From assembly GCF_010183535.1 (NCBI RefSeq), contig NC_071331.1:15686001-15750000 (forward strand): DNA of 64,000 nt, written 5' to 3'. The notes beneath the pieces were generated by a model. It worked only from the letters and a program-made list of their open reading frames with translations. It did not search any database and was not told the origin of the DNA. Origin of the DNA: Caenorhabditis remanei (taxonomy: Eukaryota > Nematoda > Chromadorea > Rhabditida > Rhabditidae). The position numbers and the translations under genes were made by a program. Below are positions 33,636-47,326 of this stretch, piece by piece; within the stretch, counting starts at the first letter, position 1, and each line of letters opens with the position of its first letter.

Positions 33636-35371
33636 ATGACTGCTCCGGTCAAAAAACTTTCAGTGAAGGAGTAAGTTTTTGAATCGAATCATAGTTTCAT
33701 TAGTTTTTAAAATCATTCAGAAAAGAATTAGCAGAACGGAAAACGCCATGGAAATCCGTGTACGTCATATCATTTCTTCTCCTTTTGACTGGACTTCAGA
33801 TGAGTATTTACTTCACTTCCACGTGGCAATATCTATCAGAAGTCAGTTTTAGAAGTTAGTCTTCTGAACCCTCTGTAATCATTTTATTTTCAGAACGATG
33901 AATCAGTGACAGTTGATTTTTTCGGAGTTCTTCTTGCGCTTCAAGCTCTTGCTTCAGCATTCGCGAATCCGCTTTTTGGATATTGGAATCAGGTTTCAGC
34001 ATCAACACGAAATCCAGTGTTCTGTGCGTGTGGAATCGCTGGATTCGGAAATTTGCTGTATGGATTTGCATATTTGGCACCTCCATATGTGAAATGGGTC
34101 ATGCTGTTTTCGAGAATCTTAACTGGATTCAGTCCAGGAGCACTCGGAGTTCTCAGAAGTTTCATTGGAACAGCTAGTACTCAAGAAGATCGAATGAAAG
34201 CGGTTTCTATTACTAACGCAGGATTCACCGCTGGCTTCTTCTTGGGTCCAACTATTCAGGTAACACAGAAATTGAAGAGTGAATCTCTGCATTTCTCATG
34301 GTTCAGATTTGTTTCATTCCTCTCGGAAAAGATGGTTTCTACATTGGTCCATTTCTCATAAATATGTATACATCAGCTGCACTTTTCATGACAATTGTCA
34401 GTGTGTTTTCCATTCTTTTGACCTATTTCTTCCTGGAAGAAAACTATGTTGGAATTATAAGTGAAGAAGAAAAGAATCAAGATCCGTATTTTGTTCTTCC
34501 GAAGTTCGATCGTCTTCCTGTTCTTCTTCTATTCTATATGTGGTGGCTGATGTGTGGTGTAGTTTGTGTCGAGAGTATGGCTGCTCCAGTCACAATTGCA
34601 ATGTACAACTGGAGTCGAGAAGACGCAGTGCTCTATAATGGAATCATTCAAACTGTTTCCTGTGTTTTCACGTTTATTGTCAATTTCAGTCTTGCTTCCA
34701 CTAAACTCAAAACGGTTTGTGACTCCATATGTTTTCTTATTTTTCATCAGAACTTTCCAGATTGACAACCGTCTTCTTCTTCTATGCGGACTTGTATTCT
34801 TTGAAATCTTCTTCATTCTCCACATGCCACTTCCCTTCTATCCTGGACCATTGGACCGTCCGGGAACTCTGAATTCAACTATTTCTGAAGTCGGACGATG
34901 TGAATTCGATTGGTGTGATAGTACTCCAAGAGTTCCACTTCCATTGTATTTAGTCATTTGTTCTGCAATAATTGGATTAGGATTTCCACTCATTTCTTCA
35001 ACTTCAAGTTCACTGCTGAGCCAAATTATTGGTCCAAGAAAACAGGTATTTGTTGTGAGGAAAATGGATTTTATTCTTTTGTTTCAGGGAACTGTTCAAG
35101 GCTTTTTCGCATTCACTGGAGCTTTTTCGCAATTTGTTGTCTCACTGTTTTCAACGTAAGAGATTTACAATAGATCTTCAAAACTGAAACAGTTTTTAGT
35201 CGTCTATTTGAACTGAGTGGATACAAATGGATAATGATATATCATTGGAGTATTGTCACCGTTGCAATTATCTCAACACTTTTCCTCTGGCGTCGTCTAA
35301 TTCCGTTGAAAATGACACCAAGTAATGGAGAAGCAACTCGTTATAAATTGGGTACATTCTACAGAATGTAG
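33636..35371 (+). CDS. Major facilitator transporter, MFSD8/CLN7-like
   Basis: Twelve-helix transporter, probably of endolysosomal membranes as for MFSD8. Exons 33636-33670, 33721-33841, 33894-34259, 34307-34714, 34761-35045, 35088-35155 and 35200-35371 give 484 residues. SVYVISFLLLLTGLQMSIYF is TM1. The family landmarks GYWNQ, SRILTGFSPGALGVLRSFI and NAGFTAGFFLGPTIQ are seen, then FFEIFFILHMPLPFYPGPL. A luminal segment with Cys (RCEFDWCDSTPRVPLPLYLV) corresponds to the human CxxxxxWC region, and IGLGFPLISSTSSSLLSQII with GPRKQG follows. Several related paralogues occur in C. elegans, so no symbol is given. Confidence 0.88.
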
Positions 35372-35678
35372 AAGTCATTTACTTGAATAAATTGATTGTA
35401 TTTAAAGTTTTTATTTGTTGAAATAAATACATTATTCTTTAATGTTCAAAAACTCAACTGATTCTTTTTCAGTTTTCAGATTAAAATAAGGAGGGAAGGA
35501 AAAGGAATGTGATGGAAAATAGTTGTGATAGGTTCAGAGAGAAATTGTGATTTTTGATGTGGTTTTATAAGTAGATGTCATTGAGCAAACGGGCTAAGAT
35601 TTGGCGGGATTTCGGAAAAATTCAAAAAAGTCCTGAGGTAAAAAAGAGAAATAAAGAAAAAGAGAAAAGTGGCAAAAG

Positions 35679-37552
35679 TTATTTACAGATATCAACTTGT
35701 GTCACATTATTGCATGTTTGACATACTACTTTGCAGCACCATTCGAATTTGCAATTGCATTTTGATTTGATTTCTTGAGTATATGTATTGTATCCACGAC
35801 CACAACAAAGACTATCGCATCCTTCAGCTCCACTTGAACCACGTCTGAAATGCTTTTATAAAGTATTGTCTATCAATAAGAAAACTCACTTGCAGACTCT
35901 TCCTTCAGTTCCCAATGTTCCAGAGTGTCGATCGAATCTACAGTAATCTGGAGAGTCATCCATAAAAACTAAATCAGTCGGAAGTGCTCTTGTCTTTCTT
36001 TCTTTACTCGTTTCATCTGCTAGAAGTTGCAAGTTTCCACGGTCATTTATCTAAAATTCTTCTTAAATTTGAAGCAAAAAGTGTGGGGAAAATGATACCT
36101 GAACTCTAATTGCTTTATCATACTTATTCCTCAATATTTTTCCAACTTGTTCCATTGATGGCAATTGCATCCAACATGTTTTCATATTACATGCGCCTGA
36201 TACTCCATGACATTTACATTTTGGTTTACGATGCCTGAACAAATTTGAACTTGAATTTCAGAAGTCGATAGAAAATGAACTGACCGTTTGAGAATCTTCC
36301 TTCCCGCCTCATTATTTCTTCTATTCATTAAACTCCTCCCATTATCATGATTCCTTTTCGGATCATGCTCTTTCTCTCGAATATCAATGAAATCTCTCGA
36401 GAACTTGTATCCATACTCAACATTGTCTCCACATCCACCCCAACTCCAATCATTCGGAACATTCTTTGGTTTTATCTCATCAGAACATCCACAAGAAGTC
36501 AGAAGGCCCTGTTTACAACGTCTTCCAATTTCATGTGTCACTCCAGCCGACAGAATTGCATACGTGAAAGCAGCTTCTCGTGTTGCCATTTTATGAATCG
36601 GTCCGAGCATTCCAGTACTGTAATGAGTTGAACAATTCCATCGGTGTCCTGTGAATTGTCTTTGACATTCCTGAAGAGAAAGTAATAGAATAAGATTTGC
36701 TGAAATTCAAATAATATTCACCTGTATAGCGTTTTGAGCTCCAATACTGACAGCTGGCATATGGTCTTTGAACAGTTCGCATACTTGTGCTTGACCGGGA
36801 GATAATCCAGGCAGTTCACAGATTGGTTTCACATTATGACCTGCTAGAGCAGTCGACAGCTGTGCAACTGTTGACCTGAAACGAAAAATTTAAAAAAAAG
36901 ATTTTTGTGATTGGAAAGCTGAAATTGTGGAGGTTAGGAATAGGTCCAATTTCTGCTAAATATCTAGATCAGGTTGTTTTATAAGTTATATTTTCACATA
37001 AAGAAACACTGAAAACACTGAAACTTTGGGATGTTTTCAGCAGAAATTAATTTCGAGTTTGCCACCGTGTCCCCCGATTCGGTTCGAGTGAAAATTGCTC
37101 TGCTGATCCACAGGGAAGACTCGTACGAAAGAGTTGTTAACTACGAAAACATTGTTCTAGGTTTGATCTACAAACCCAATAGAGTTTTTAACTATCACAG
37201 TCAGCCGTATCACTATGTCATGGTCAGCGTCACGGTGACATCCTCTCAATTATCGTAATGTTTCAATGAAAATATCAAAGTTTTTGAACTGTACCGTAAA
37301 TGATCAATATTTCAATTTGATGTTTTTTCGCCTTTAAATTTTCAGACTAAAATTTTTCGAGTCGATTTATTGAGATTACTTGAGAATATGTTCAGAATCT
37401 TCAAGGCATTTGTTTTTATACAAATTTGATTTAAAATCTCGAACTTAACAACAACAAAAATAAGAAACGTACCACCAAGAAGCATCTAATAGTGATTGAA
37501 CTTGTATTAAATTGAAAAGAAGTAAAATAAAATTACTTCTCCTCGGAATCAT
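35679..37552 (-). CDS. cwn-2: Wnt ligand, Wnt5-like (CWN-2)
   Basis: Secreted lipid-modified signalling protein; CWN-2 guides neuron migration, neurite placement and nerve-ring assembly in C. elegans. Exons (minus): 37552-37473, 36875-36722, 36670-36285, 36234-36099, 36050-35890 and 35844-35679 give 360 residues. The signal peptide ([20 protein letters not shown]) is on its own exon and is followed by SWW as in Wnt5. [27 protein letters not shown] and [14 protein letters not shown] follow. [10 protein letters not shown] carries the acylated Ser, then KTCW, SPDYC and the terminal Cys cluster [16 protein letters not shown]. All the conserved cysteines appear in place. Intron 1 (about 600 bp) contains an antisense open frame listed separately. 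Confidence 0.95.
37031..37258 (+). CDS. Possible small gene or gene fragment antisense in cwn-2 intron 1
   Basis: An ATG-to-TAA frame of 75 codons starts [20 protein letters not shown] and ends [13 protein letters not shown]. Codon choice (GTC, ATC, TAC, AAC) looks more like worm coding sequence than the surrounding intron. TTTTCAG occurs 3 bases after the ATG, so it might instead be an exon beginning at 37041. No family was recognised and no partner exon was found; chance remains plausible. Confidence 0.25.
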   Translation: MFSAEINFEFATVSPDSVRVKIALLIHREDSYERVVNYENIVLGLIYKPNRVFNYHSQPYHYVMVSVTVTSSQLS

Positions 37553-40500
37553 CGGTGAAAAGAGAAGACGTCGTTCGTGAGACGATCAATTTTGTCGGGC
37601 GATTCTGGAAAACAAAAAGAGAAATAAGAAGGCGTGAAAAGGATTCAGAAAAAAGAATTGAATCAGAGACAACTCAAAGAATCAGAATAAAAAATGAAAT
37701 GGAATCAGTTGAAGACGAAAAAGTCTTAGGAAAAGTCAGTGAACAAAACAGATGAAAAATTTGATACGCGGGGGTTGAAAAGAAAAAGAAATTAGAACGG
37801 AATGTTAGCTTTTGGATTAATGAAAAATAAAGATGGTCGGAAGGGAAAAAAGAATACATTCGATATGATACGAAGAGAGAAATCGAGCAGACGTTTTTTA
37901 GAAATAAAGACGAAAGAATCAGACATTAAATAAACTTTTTGATGTTCTAATAGTCTCTTTGATTTTGGGATTCTTGAGAAATTTCAATTTTTCGGTGGTC
38001 AAAATTAGGGAAAGTGGGGAAATGATTGAAACTGTGGCAACCCAAAATATTGAAATCAGAAAGTGCACTATGATTTTTAGATGAGAATAAAAAGTGTTCA
38101 TTACCAGGTTTCCCATTCAAAAAATATTGGAAAGAGGACAGTTTTGAGTGTGAAAAGTTGCAACAATTCAGTGAAACGTAACTAGATTTTAACTGATAAA
38201 AACTGTGAAAATGAATTGAAGAAAAGTAAAGATTGACTTGAACGTTTCTTCTCTCTTTTGCTCATTGGGAAACACTCCCGAGAGTCAACAAAAGATGCGC
38301 AAATTTGACCTATAGATTATGATTATGCATATGAGTGCACACATGCAAACGTCTTATCACTCTATCAGAGAGAGAGAGAGGAATGAACAATTCCATGTTC
38401 AGTCATCAACAACTCAAGAGGGACTTTTTGAAGATTCTGGAGAGAAATCTAGAAAAATAGAAATCGTAAAGTGAATGGGTGGGGAAAAGGGGAAAAAGTG
38501 ACCGGGGGGTAAGGGTCATTTTCTTATTTTTCGAAAAAGAATACGTCACTTCTTCTTTTGGAATTCGATACTTTCAAATAGTCGTCTAATGCCTACTGAA
38601 ATCTTTGAAAAACAGAAAATGTAGGATTCCAAACTGGAAGAAAATAGTTGTAGGAAAAGGGAAATATTACAGCTCCAGACATAAATAATTGTCTTCAATT
38701 GAGATAAAAATTAGGGAACCGTTGCGATGAGCTGATTGACATTACTGTAGTTCCCAAAGTAAGTGACTTTTTGAAGGATGAATTAAAAATTTCAAAAAGA
38801 GAATGAAATAAGAAATAGAGAAGATTTGTATTGGTGTCAGGAGATGAAATGACAATATTGTGACTATTGGGATGGGAGGAAGATGAGAAGAGAAGACGAC
38901 GGAGTGTGTTGGGTTGAGGGCTCTCAATAGGACGGGACGGGGTGGTAATCAGTCAAATCGGTGACAGACTAGGCTAGATGACAGACATTTTAATAGTATA
39001 CAAATAAAAGAGACACAGATATTCGAAAGGAGGAGGAGCATTGTTGAGGAAGACTAATTTATATTCGAACAATTCAGACACAGGTGAGATTTTTGACATT
39101 GTGAGAGTTAGTTCCAACTTTTTTGATGTACTATGTTAGATGTTAAATGTCTGAATGATCGTTTTTTACAAGAAATTCAAATGTCCTGTCAAGAATGTGT
39201 TTGAATCCTTAATTTACTTAGGCTCTATCTGGAATTTCGATGTTGTTTGAGCTGATCTCAACAATGACATTGTAGTTGTTTTTATATCTGCCAGCTGGCT
39301 GGATATTCTTGTTTTTCATAATTACTTGCACACATTTATATGCGGTCTCTAGTATCTTATCTTTTGTTTTAACATTTCAGCTGACCCAAAGCCTGTACTG
39401 TATCCTCATTCTACTAATTTTTGTTCGAGTTTGCCCGTCTCACTTAACCTTTTATCTCCACAAATGCCACGAGTCACACTCTGTTCTTTATTTTATTTCT
39501 CACCTCGTTTGTTATGTCAATACCAAATATTTTATATTTGGTGAATCACACCCGTCTATCTCTCCCTTTCTATCCTATGTGCCGCCCGTTCGATGACGGA
39601 TTTATTTGGCGGTGCACCTTCTAAGAGCACTTTCAAGAGCACACGATTACATCTTCTTTGGTGGGAAAGGCGATATTTAGAGATGGATTACACACCGTCT
39701 TGTTGATGAAACAGATTATTATCTAACACGGATTGGGAAGATGTATCTGAATGATTTTGTCATGTTTATTATTACAATAAAATGTATTATTTTATAATCA
39801 AGATTAGCTGTTTTTGAGTACAAGAACGTGTACAATACCATCAAAAAACCCTGGAGAAAAGTGTAAAGTATACGATACCGTACTACTCATCAGGGGTTAG
39901 AGATACACAAGAATTGAATTTAATATTGAATCTGATCTTGTTTCAATGTAAACACAAATCTGAAAAAAGAGTTGATATGAGATTTAGTGAAGGGTTTGAA
40001 GTCCAGAATGATAGTAAAACTCTTTGATCATACCCCATGTCTAACCTTGAGCAAGAGAGCTATTTCAGAAACGGTTCGTTTGAAAAGTGTACTCAATCTG
40101 CAGCGACTAGTACTCGTCAAGATGATTCCTCCAAGTAGGAATGAACTCTTTCTTCTCTGATCAAAAGCTAAAACTATGCATTCTGAGAAAACTGGAATCC
40201 CCCGATGTTCGAGTTCAAAAAATGCTAATTGACGTGCATTTTACGTCAGAAAAATCAGGGAAGTCAGCCGAGTATTAGTCTAGATTTTCTATATTTTAAT
40301 AACAGACGTCCTGTGTCGATTTGAACGTTTTCTGTGGCTGGAATATCATTAGACTGTTTGAATGAAAAATGAGTTTAGTTCCTACTGAAGTGGAAACCAA
40401 TCTTTTAAAGTTTGAAATTTCGGTGTAGTTTCATTTATTTATATTTTCAATCGTTTGAATTTTTTGTATTTTCGGTGATTCCTTAGTTTTGTTTCGTTTT

Positions 40501-43500
40501 CCGGTTGACTGACGCACTTCCTTTTTTCTATTTTTGTCTTCTCTCTTTCTCAAGAAACGACTCCTGAGTTTAGATGAAACTGGTAGACAACTTCTTTGAT
40601 TTACAAGACATTTCAGTTCTCCAGATTAATAAAAATTTAGACGAGGTTAAGATCTGTTCTAGTTTCCAGTCCCATTCATAAAACATTTTTCAAGTATTTC
40701 CATCCGGAAATAAATGACAACATCCATATAATATGTGTCATCTATTCAATCATTTAACCCAATTCACATCTCAATTCAACATAATTAAATTTCTTTTCTC
40801 TTCATCTTTTTCTCCCTTTCAACGTCTTCTTTTCTCGAAATGACTGGCTGAAAAAGATGAAAAAGCTCCCAACGTCGTCGCGTTTGGTGCAGAAAAAAGC
40901 GGTGAGCATTCTCTCTCTTTTTCATTTTTCTTTCCATTTTCGGTTCTCATAGACACACGCAGACACGCATGCACACGGGGCTCCGCGGAGCAACTCTGTG
41001 CTCTCATCGATTTTTCTTTTCTTTTTTTTCCGCTGCCGCCAGCTCTTCGTTGCTCTTTTTATGGAAGCCGCTTGCACTTTTTTCTTGTTCCTCCTTCCAC
41101 TTCTTCATCTTTAAAAATCAAGTTTTGGTAGTGACTCATTTCGGCTATAGAAGCTTTCTTTCTCTCTGGAACTCTCATTTTGGGTCAGTCTGGAAATAAG
41201 TAGATCTAAGTTGAGATGGCAGTCTGGAAGATGAGTAATGTGACTCATTCGGTCTAATGAAATCTTGAATTTCCATTTGAGAAACAAGAGGGCATTCAGA
41301 GACAACCTCCCAGACGTTTCCTTGAATTTTGCGTGGGTTGAAATGGAAATAATTACAGGATCCTGTCAGTGGAAGTACATCTTCTAAAACTTGTAATTTT
41401 AGCTTTTCTTAAAAGAATTTTCCTATCTCCGCTCTATACATCTAGACTTCAGAAAAGAGTTTTCTCCGCATGAACCTTTTTGAAAGAACCTCTCTCTTCA
41501 ACTACCGTAAGACTTGTGTTTCTAAAAACCGTGACTTCTAATTGGCACTCCTTTCATTCCTTGCTCTTTTCGTTGTTTTCTCTTTTCAGAATTGAGGCAA
41601 TTGGTGTGTTTCTAAAAAAAACATGTATAATCTTTGAAATAATAATCTGAAAGTCTGATGTGTCATCCTACAACTTAAATATCTAATCGAATGCTCATGA
41701 TTTCTCTATAAATCTGAAAAAGTCTGTCACGTTTCGAAAAGTTTTCCAAGCAGAGACTTTGATCTGAAACTCTAGCGACTGAGTGGATTTTTACTTCAAA
41801 AGTTTCATAGCTGGAAAGATATTGTTCTAGAGATTCTGAATTACAGACTCTCCATTACGTGGGTGTCGTCTGAAAATTCCTACTGTATATTATTCCCTAA
41901 CCAGATATAGTCAGATATTCTAGTTCCCACCTAGTCATTATTGTTTTCAGAATCATTCTCAATTCCCAGAAAGCTTGTCTGATAACAGTCAACGAAACTC
42001 AAAGATCGAACGTTCATTTTATTTCCAGCTGTCAGTTTCTTTCGGTAATTAAATTTTACAAAAGTTTGATTATTTTCATTCAATTTCATTCAGAGAGTTC
42101 TTAGAATCTGATTATATTTATCCTAATACCGTAATCCATTTCTGTTCTCGCTCCTCCTCCATTTTCATTCTGTACATCTAAATAAATTTGAAAAAGTTCT
42201 GACCTATAATCCAAGTACATTTTTCTCTTTTTCCCTTTCTCTTCCTCTCATTTTATACTATTTTTCAATCGGATTTCCACCACAATTTCATATTTTATAG
42301 TTACATGAATACAATATTCGTTTTCTCTTTTCCCACCCCTTTCTCTTTCATTTTTCTTCCTTTTTTCAGTTGTTTTCTATTCAAAATATTCCATTTAAAA
42401 TCACAAAATGATATGATATGAGACGAACCGAAAAACCTAAAACACGAAAATATCAAACAAATATTTGCCGTTTTCTCGCTCGTTTTTTACTGATCTATTT
42501 GCATTGAAAGTGAGTAAGTGAAGCCTTTTCTTGCAATCACTTATCAGTATTCTTCCATGAATTTCGAGACGTTAAACCAACTGACACAACTTCGAAATTT
42601 GTCATAAAACTGCGAGAAAAGTCATGTTCTTTTTTTCTTTTTTGTTCCGTTTCTCTCTGCGTCTCTCTAGTTTCCACTCTATTTCTTACAGTTTCAGACA
42701 CGAATTAACAATGAAAAAGAAGAGAAAAGTGACATATATCGTCATTGATCTCTCTCGTCTTGTATCACCTGTTACGAGAAGAAATAAGATTGATGATTCC
42801 TTTTCCATCATCTCATTTCACACTTTTCAAAGTAGTACTTTCTAAATGAAGATAAGTTTTTTTCTGTTTTCACTTGACCTTGATTATAGGTTTACTTTCA
42901 ATTAATTTCACAGGTTTCACTTTTGGATGCAATTCTTTTTTGGCGTTGGAAATGATTCTAATCACTAATCGAAACCAGTTCCACTGGAAATCTTGAATCT
43001 TGCACCCAAAAGAGGAATTCCAAGTCGAAATGTAGTTCCGGTTGGACAAAACATATCGAAAGAAAGCTGAAACTATGCTTTCTTCAAACATGTTTTCAGC
43101 TATTTGGCATCGGAGCTCTGAACTGAAGTTGTTCACATTTTTTTTTGATTTTTGGTTTTAAAAATCTTGTTTTCTGAATTATTCCAATCTAATACTTACA
43201 GTTCAAAGATCTATAAAATCTTCAGATTTCTAGAAAACCAAGACTTCTGAATTCTCCACTGTGTCTCTCGAGAAATCAGTGATTCCCTACAGTCTAGCAC
43301 TTCAAATTTTCCGTTTTCTTATCACTTTTCCGTATATTTAAATGTCTCTTTCAAATGAGTTTTGGTTTTTTGAAAGGAACTCTTTTGAACTTCTTCATTA
43401 GTTTTCTCTTCTTTTTTGTTCTTTTTCAAGTTCTTTTTCTTCTTCTTCTATCGACTTCTTCTTCTTCTTCTTTCAATTTCCGAGAGCATCTTCCGTCCAT

Positions 43501-44821
43501 TTTGCACTCCTCGGTTCCTCGTTTTTTTTCCGACAATTGGTCTGCCTTGTCTGCATCTCTCCAATTTCTATTATCTCTCATCACTCTCTATCTGTCTGAT
43601 CAGCTTTCCTTCCCGTCTAATCAACACGCTCCAACTTGATCATTTTTTGAGCGCCGCGGCTCAGTGACCCCATTTTTCGCGTCGTTTGCCAGCTTGTAGG
43701 AACTTTTTTCGAAATTTATTGGATTCGTTGAGAAATGACTTCCTTGTAAAAGATTGTTGGGAAGAAATTCTGAACAAGATGTTCTGAAAAAGGAGTAAAA
43801 GTGGATACTGTTATGAAGAAACTAAGCATCTCTCTCACCTTGAATAAACTTTTTGAAATATCAAGGTTAAAAGAAATCTGGTTTTAATTAGAGATTGTTT
43901 GAAAAGTTTCGAACCGGTTCCTTTCCAATTTGACACAAAATTGTTATCGAAATTTAGACTCTTTCATGCTTTATGATCTAAAAATTTCGTGGAGTCCTCC
44001 CACAATTTTTGGCAGTCCTTTTTTCTGATTGGTTGGGTAATGTCTGCGGTTATCAGACGGTACCATTCGCCATATAAAGCAGTTGTCAGATGATAAACTG
44101 TCCAATCGCTTGATTCTGACGGTTGAAACAAATTTCTTCTCTATATTCGGTTTTTTGGAAACCACAAATAGAAATGGGTTTGCAGGTAAGTACACATATT
44201 GTATTAATCTTACTTCCCAGTGGAAAAATAGAACTCACGAAGATCCGATTCTCACTGGAAGAGTAAGCGATCGTTTTGTGATCTAGATCTACTAAATGAA
44301 AACTATGAAGACGCAACCCGTTATCTGAAAACTAGTGTTTTTCACTATTTAGTTTCTAGTTTGGTGAATGATTATCTTCAATCACTGATAATATTTTGAC
44401 CCATATAAAGAGCAAATACCTAATTTCCGTTTCTTAACTCCTGACCACTTAAACGAGTAATCTCAGTTTTAAGTAATTGATAATGATTTCAAGTGCACAT
44501 TGATGTTTTTTCGATGCAAATGTGTCTACACGGAACCAAAATATTTATCAGTTTCCACGTGTTGTCAAACTATGTCCCATTAATATTTGCATATAATAAA
44601 TTGATAAGAGAAAACGTTCTTTAAAATTGGACTTTGCCATTCACATGAATAATTTCTTTCATCGAGATGTCCTTATCAATTCCTTATCATATTTCACTTC
44701 CATCGGCTTATTTTTCATGGAGAACTCACACAGACACACGCACTCAGTTGACACTCCGCTTCTCCCAACTTTTCGCCGACTTTCTTCCCATCTATTTGAC
44801 CTACATTCTCGTTTATTTCAG
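37553..44821. other. Long gene-poor region upstream of cwn-2 and of the phospholipase
   Basis: About 7.3 kb without a firm gene. The scattered open frames are T-rich, lack splice context and overlap on both strands. A GAGAGAGAGA run is near 38370 and TTCTTCTTC tracts near 43439-43472. A possible first coding exon with a good donor lies at 40857-40901. The size fits a developmental regulatory region of the Wnt gene and/or a long first intron of the phospholipase. Confidence 0.5.
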
Positions 44822-44884
44822 AAGTTTGCTCTCTCCTTTCTGAAACTTGGGTCCCCCTGCACTCCCGGTGATTCCCCTGTCAAA

Positions 44885-46627
44885 ATGCCATCGAACCGGT
44901 GCGCTCATCTGATGAGCACAAAGAAGAGAGATGAAAGAATCGACACCATGATTGCATTTCTGAAATCAGCCGTTCAAGCACAAAAAGAGAAACCAGTTCA
45001 ACAGGAACAAGCACCTGGAAACGCAATTGTAAGTGTGGACTTTCAGAGAGATGGAAAAGAGAATCTTTGATCTGAGAATAGTATACAGCTGACACAAAGA
45101 CAGTTGTTATTGATACGTGAAAATACACAATTCAATAGATATCAATGATCCAAATTAATGATCGAAAAACAGAACTCCCTCCAGGAAGTTTGAAGAATGT
45201 ACCCAATTTCAGATGACAGCAAAACTCTTGGAACTCTGGTCTGTTCCTCAGTCCTCTATCACTGAGATGCGTCTTCTTCTCACTTTGGGAGCAGATCCAG
45301 CACCGTTATTCAAGGACAACATTGGAGAGAAGATACTTGCGGATCGTATTGATAACGGAAGTGTTTGTGAAGAGTGTGCTACAAAATTCAAGGAATTCCT
45401 CGAGTTTTCTGGAACAATCTTCGAGGAAATGTTTGAAAGAACTCCTATTCAAATCAATAAATCAAAGAAAGTTGATGGAGTTATGGCACTGTGTTTAGAC
45501 GGAGGAGGCATGAGAGGATTGGTTTCTGGTCAGTTGTAGTACTTGAACTATTATTTTTAACTTCTATTTTTTCAGTTGTCTGTTTACTTTACGCCTCTAG
45601 ACGCCTTCTTGGAGACGAATCTCTTCCGAATCTCTTCGATTGGTTCATAGGAACATCAACTGGAAGTATGCTTGCTCTTTCGATGGTCAACAAGAAATCA
45701 ATCAGTGATTGTTTCTTCCAATATTGGGACATGAAAGCTCAGATATTTCTTCGTGGAAGTACAATGAAACGTCTGTTCAGTGATCAAGTGTCTGTCCAAA
45801 CAAAGAATATCGACAAAGTATTGGAGGAATGCTTCCCAACTCAAACTCTTCAAGCATGTCCCACTCGTATCACTGTCCCTGCATTGGATATCAGCACTGC
45901 TCCAGCAAGACTTCACGTCTTCAGAAACTATTCATTCACCAAACAATTCGGAGTTTCTTTGAATGAAGAACAAGATGTTCTGTTCCGAGAAGCAGCGAGA
46001 GCAAGTAGTGCTGCTCCGACATACTTTGAACCATTCGAATATGGAAACAAAGTTTTGGTTGATGGAAGTTTTGTGGCCAATTATCCACTCAATGTTTTAT
46101 TCAAGGTAGAACAAGTTTCACTGAACTAACTCTCACTATTTTTTATTATTCAGGAATACGACAGCTTCTCGAAACATCAAAATCCAATTCATCTTGCTGG
46201 AGTTCTATCGATTGGAACTGGAGAACCATCGCTCGCTCAAAGAAAATATAAAAGTGGAAAGAGCATAAAATCACGAGCTCGAAATATGGGGCAATTATCT
46301 ACTCTTATTCTTGAACAAGTCGTAGGTCAAGATCTGACAGCTGTCGAAATGGCTCAAGATAGATGTCATGCACACAACATTCCATTTAATCGGCTCAGTC
46401 CAAAAGGAATTTCAGTCCGAATCGATCAGATTGATGATTCCAAACTGATGGATATGATCTGGACAACTCTCATGTATCTGGTAAGTTTTAATCGACCATT
46501 TCAGTCAGTTCAACTTCAATAATTTCAGACTGAGAATGTTCATGAGATTGATCAGTTGGGCGAGATGCTTTACAAGTTGAAGTCAGACCCGACCGAGAGG
46601 AAGCGTCGAAGCAATACGGTTCTTTAA
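44885..46627 (+). CDS. Patatin-like calcium-independent phospholipase A2 (group VI type)
   Basis: Serine lipase cleaving the sn-2 ester of phospholipids. Exons 44885-45028, 45213-45528, 45576-46105, 46154-46480 and 46529-46627 give 471 residues from this ATG. The catalytic domain has the oxyanion loop DGGGMRGLVS, the nucleophile elbow GTSTGS (GxSxG) and the dyad Asp in LVDGSFVANYPL (DGS, where many family members have DGG). The N-terminal 140 residues are short for this group: one helical segment and an ankyrin-like remnant (LLLTLGADPAPLF) only. The frame is open upstream to an acceptor at 44821 (KFALSFLKLGSP), so a longer N-terminus from a distant exon is possible. C. elegans has several such ipla genes. 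Confidence 0.88.
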
Positions 46628-47326
46628 AATCTTTATCTCTCCTTCATTTTCATTCCTCTCCCAATGCATGTAAATTAGAAATTCATCATTTCCACCCTGT
46701 GAATAGAACCCTCGTTTTTTTGTTTCATTCAAAATAATTCTTAAATATTTCATATTTACTATTGTAATCATTTTTTGAATCCATCCCTCTCAAGCCGTCT
46801 AGATGACCATTCTCACCCGTTTTTCCGAATTTCACGCGGCATTTTCATCCCCTTCCCAACATTTTCTGCTCATATTATACCGTTTCTAGTCTTTTTTGTT
46901 TCTTCTAATTCCAAATGTCGCCGGGTTCTTTTCAGTTCCCAGGGGTTATTCACAAACATTTGAAAATGCATTTTCTGATATTTGCATTCAAGTGAATTTC
47001 CCCGTAAATCCCTTCACTGTCTTCTCTTTTTCTTCCTTCCTCCCATCACTTTTCTATTAGAAATTCGATGTGATTTTTCATATTTCTTTGTTTCTGTGAA
47101 AGTAGAAATTATCTGTTTGTACTCATTTCTTTATGATTATAGATAGTTTTTGAACAATGAAATGATTTTTAAATAGCCAGCTCTTCAAATTCAACTTCAA
47201 AACTTAGAAATTGAAAATATTGTATAGGAAACTTCTGGAAAGATTTCTAATTGAATAGGAACATGAATTCGAAATAAAATAAATTTATTTCAATGAACAA
47301 ATTTCCAAAGTGTCAAAAGCGGTCAT
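46628..47326. other. Convergent intergenic region
   Basis: 700 bp between the 3' ends of the phospholipase (+) and the metallopeptidase (-). It is T-rich, with no gene seen. Confidence 0.4.

Noticed and set aside
39276..39596. 106-residue hydrophobic plus frame in the gene-poor region
   Set aside because: It begins at a non-ATG codon, has no splice context and has T-rich composition that gives hydrophobic translations by chance.
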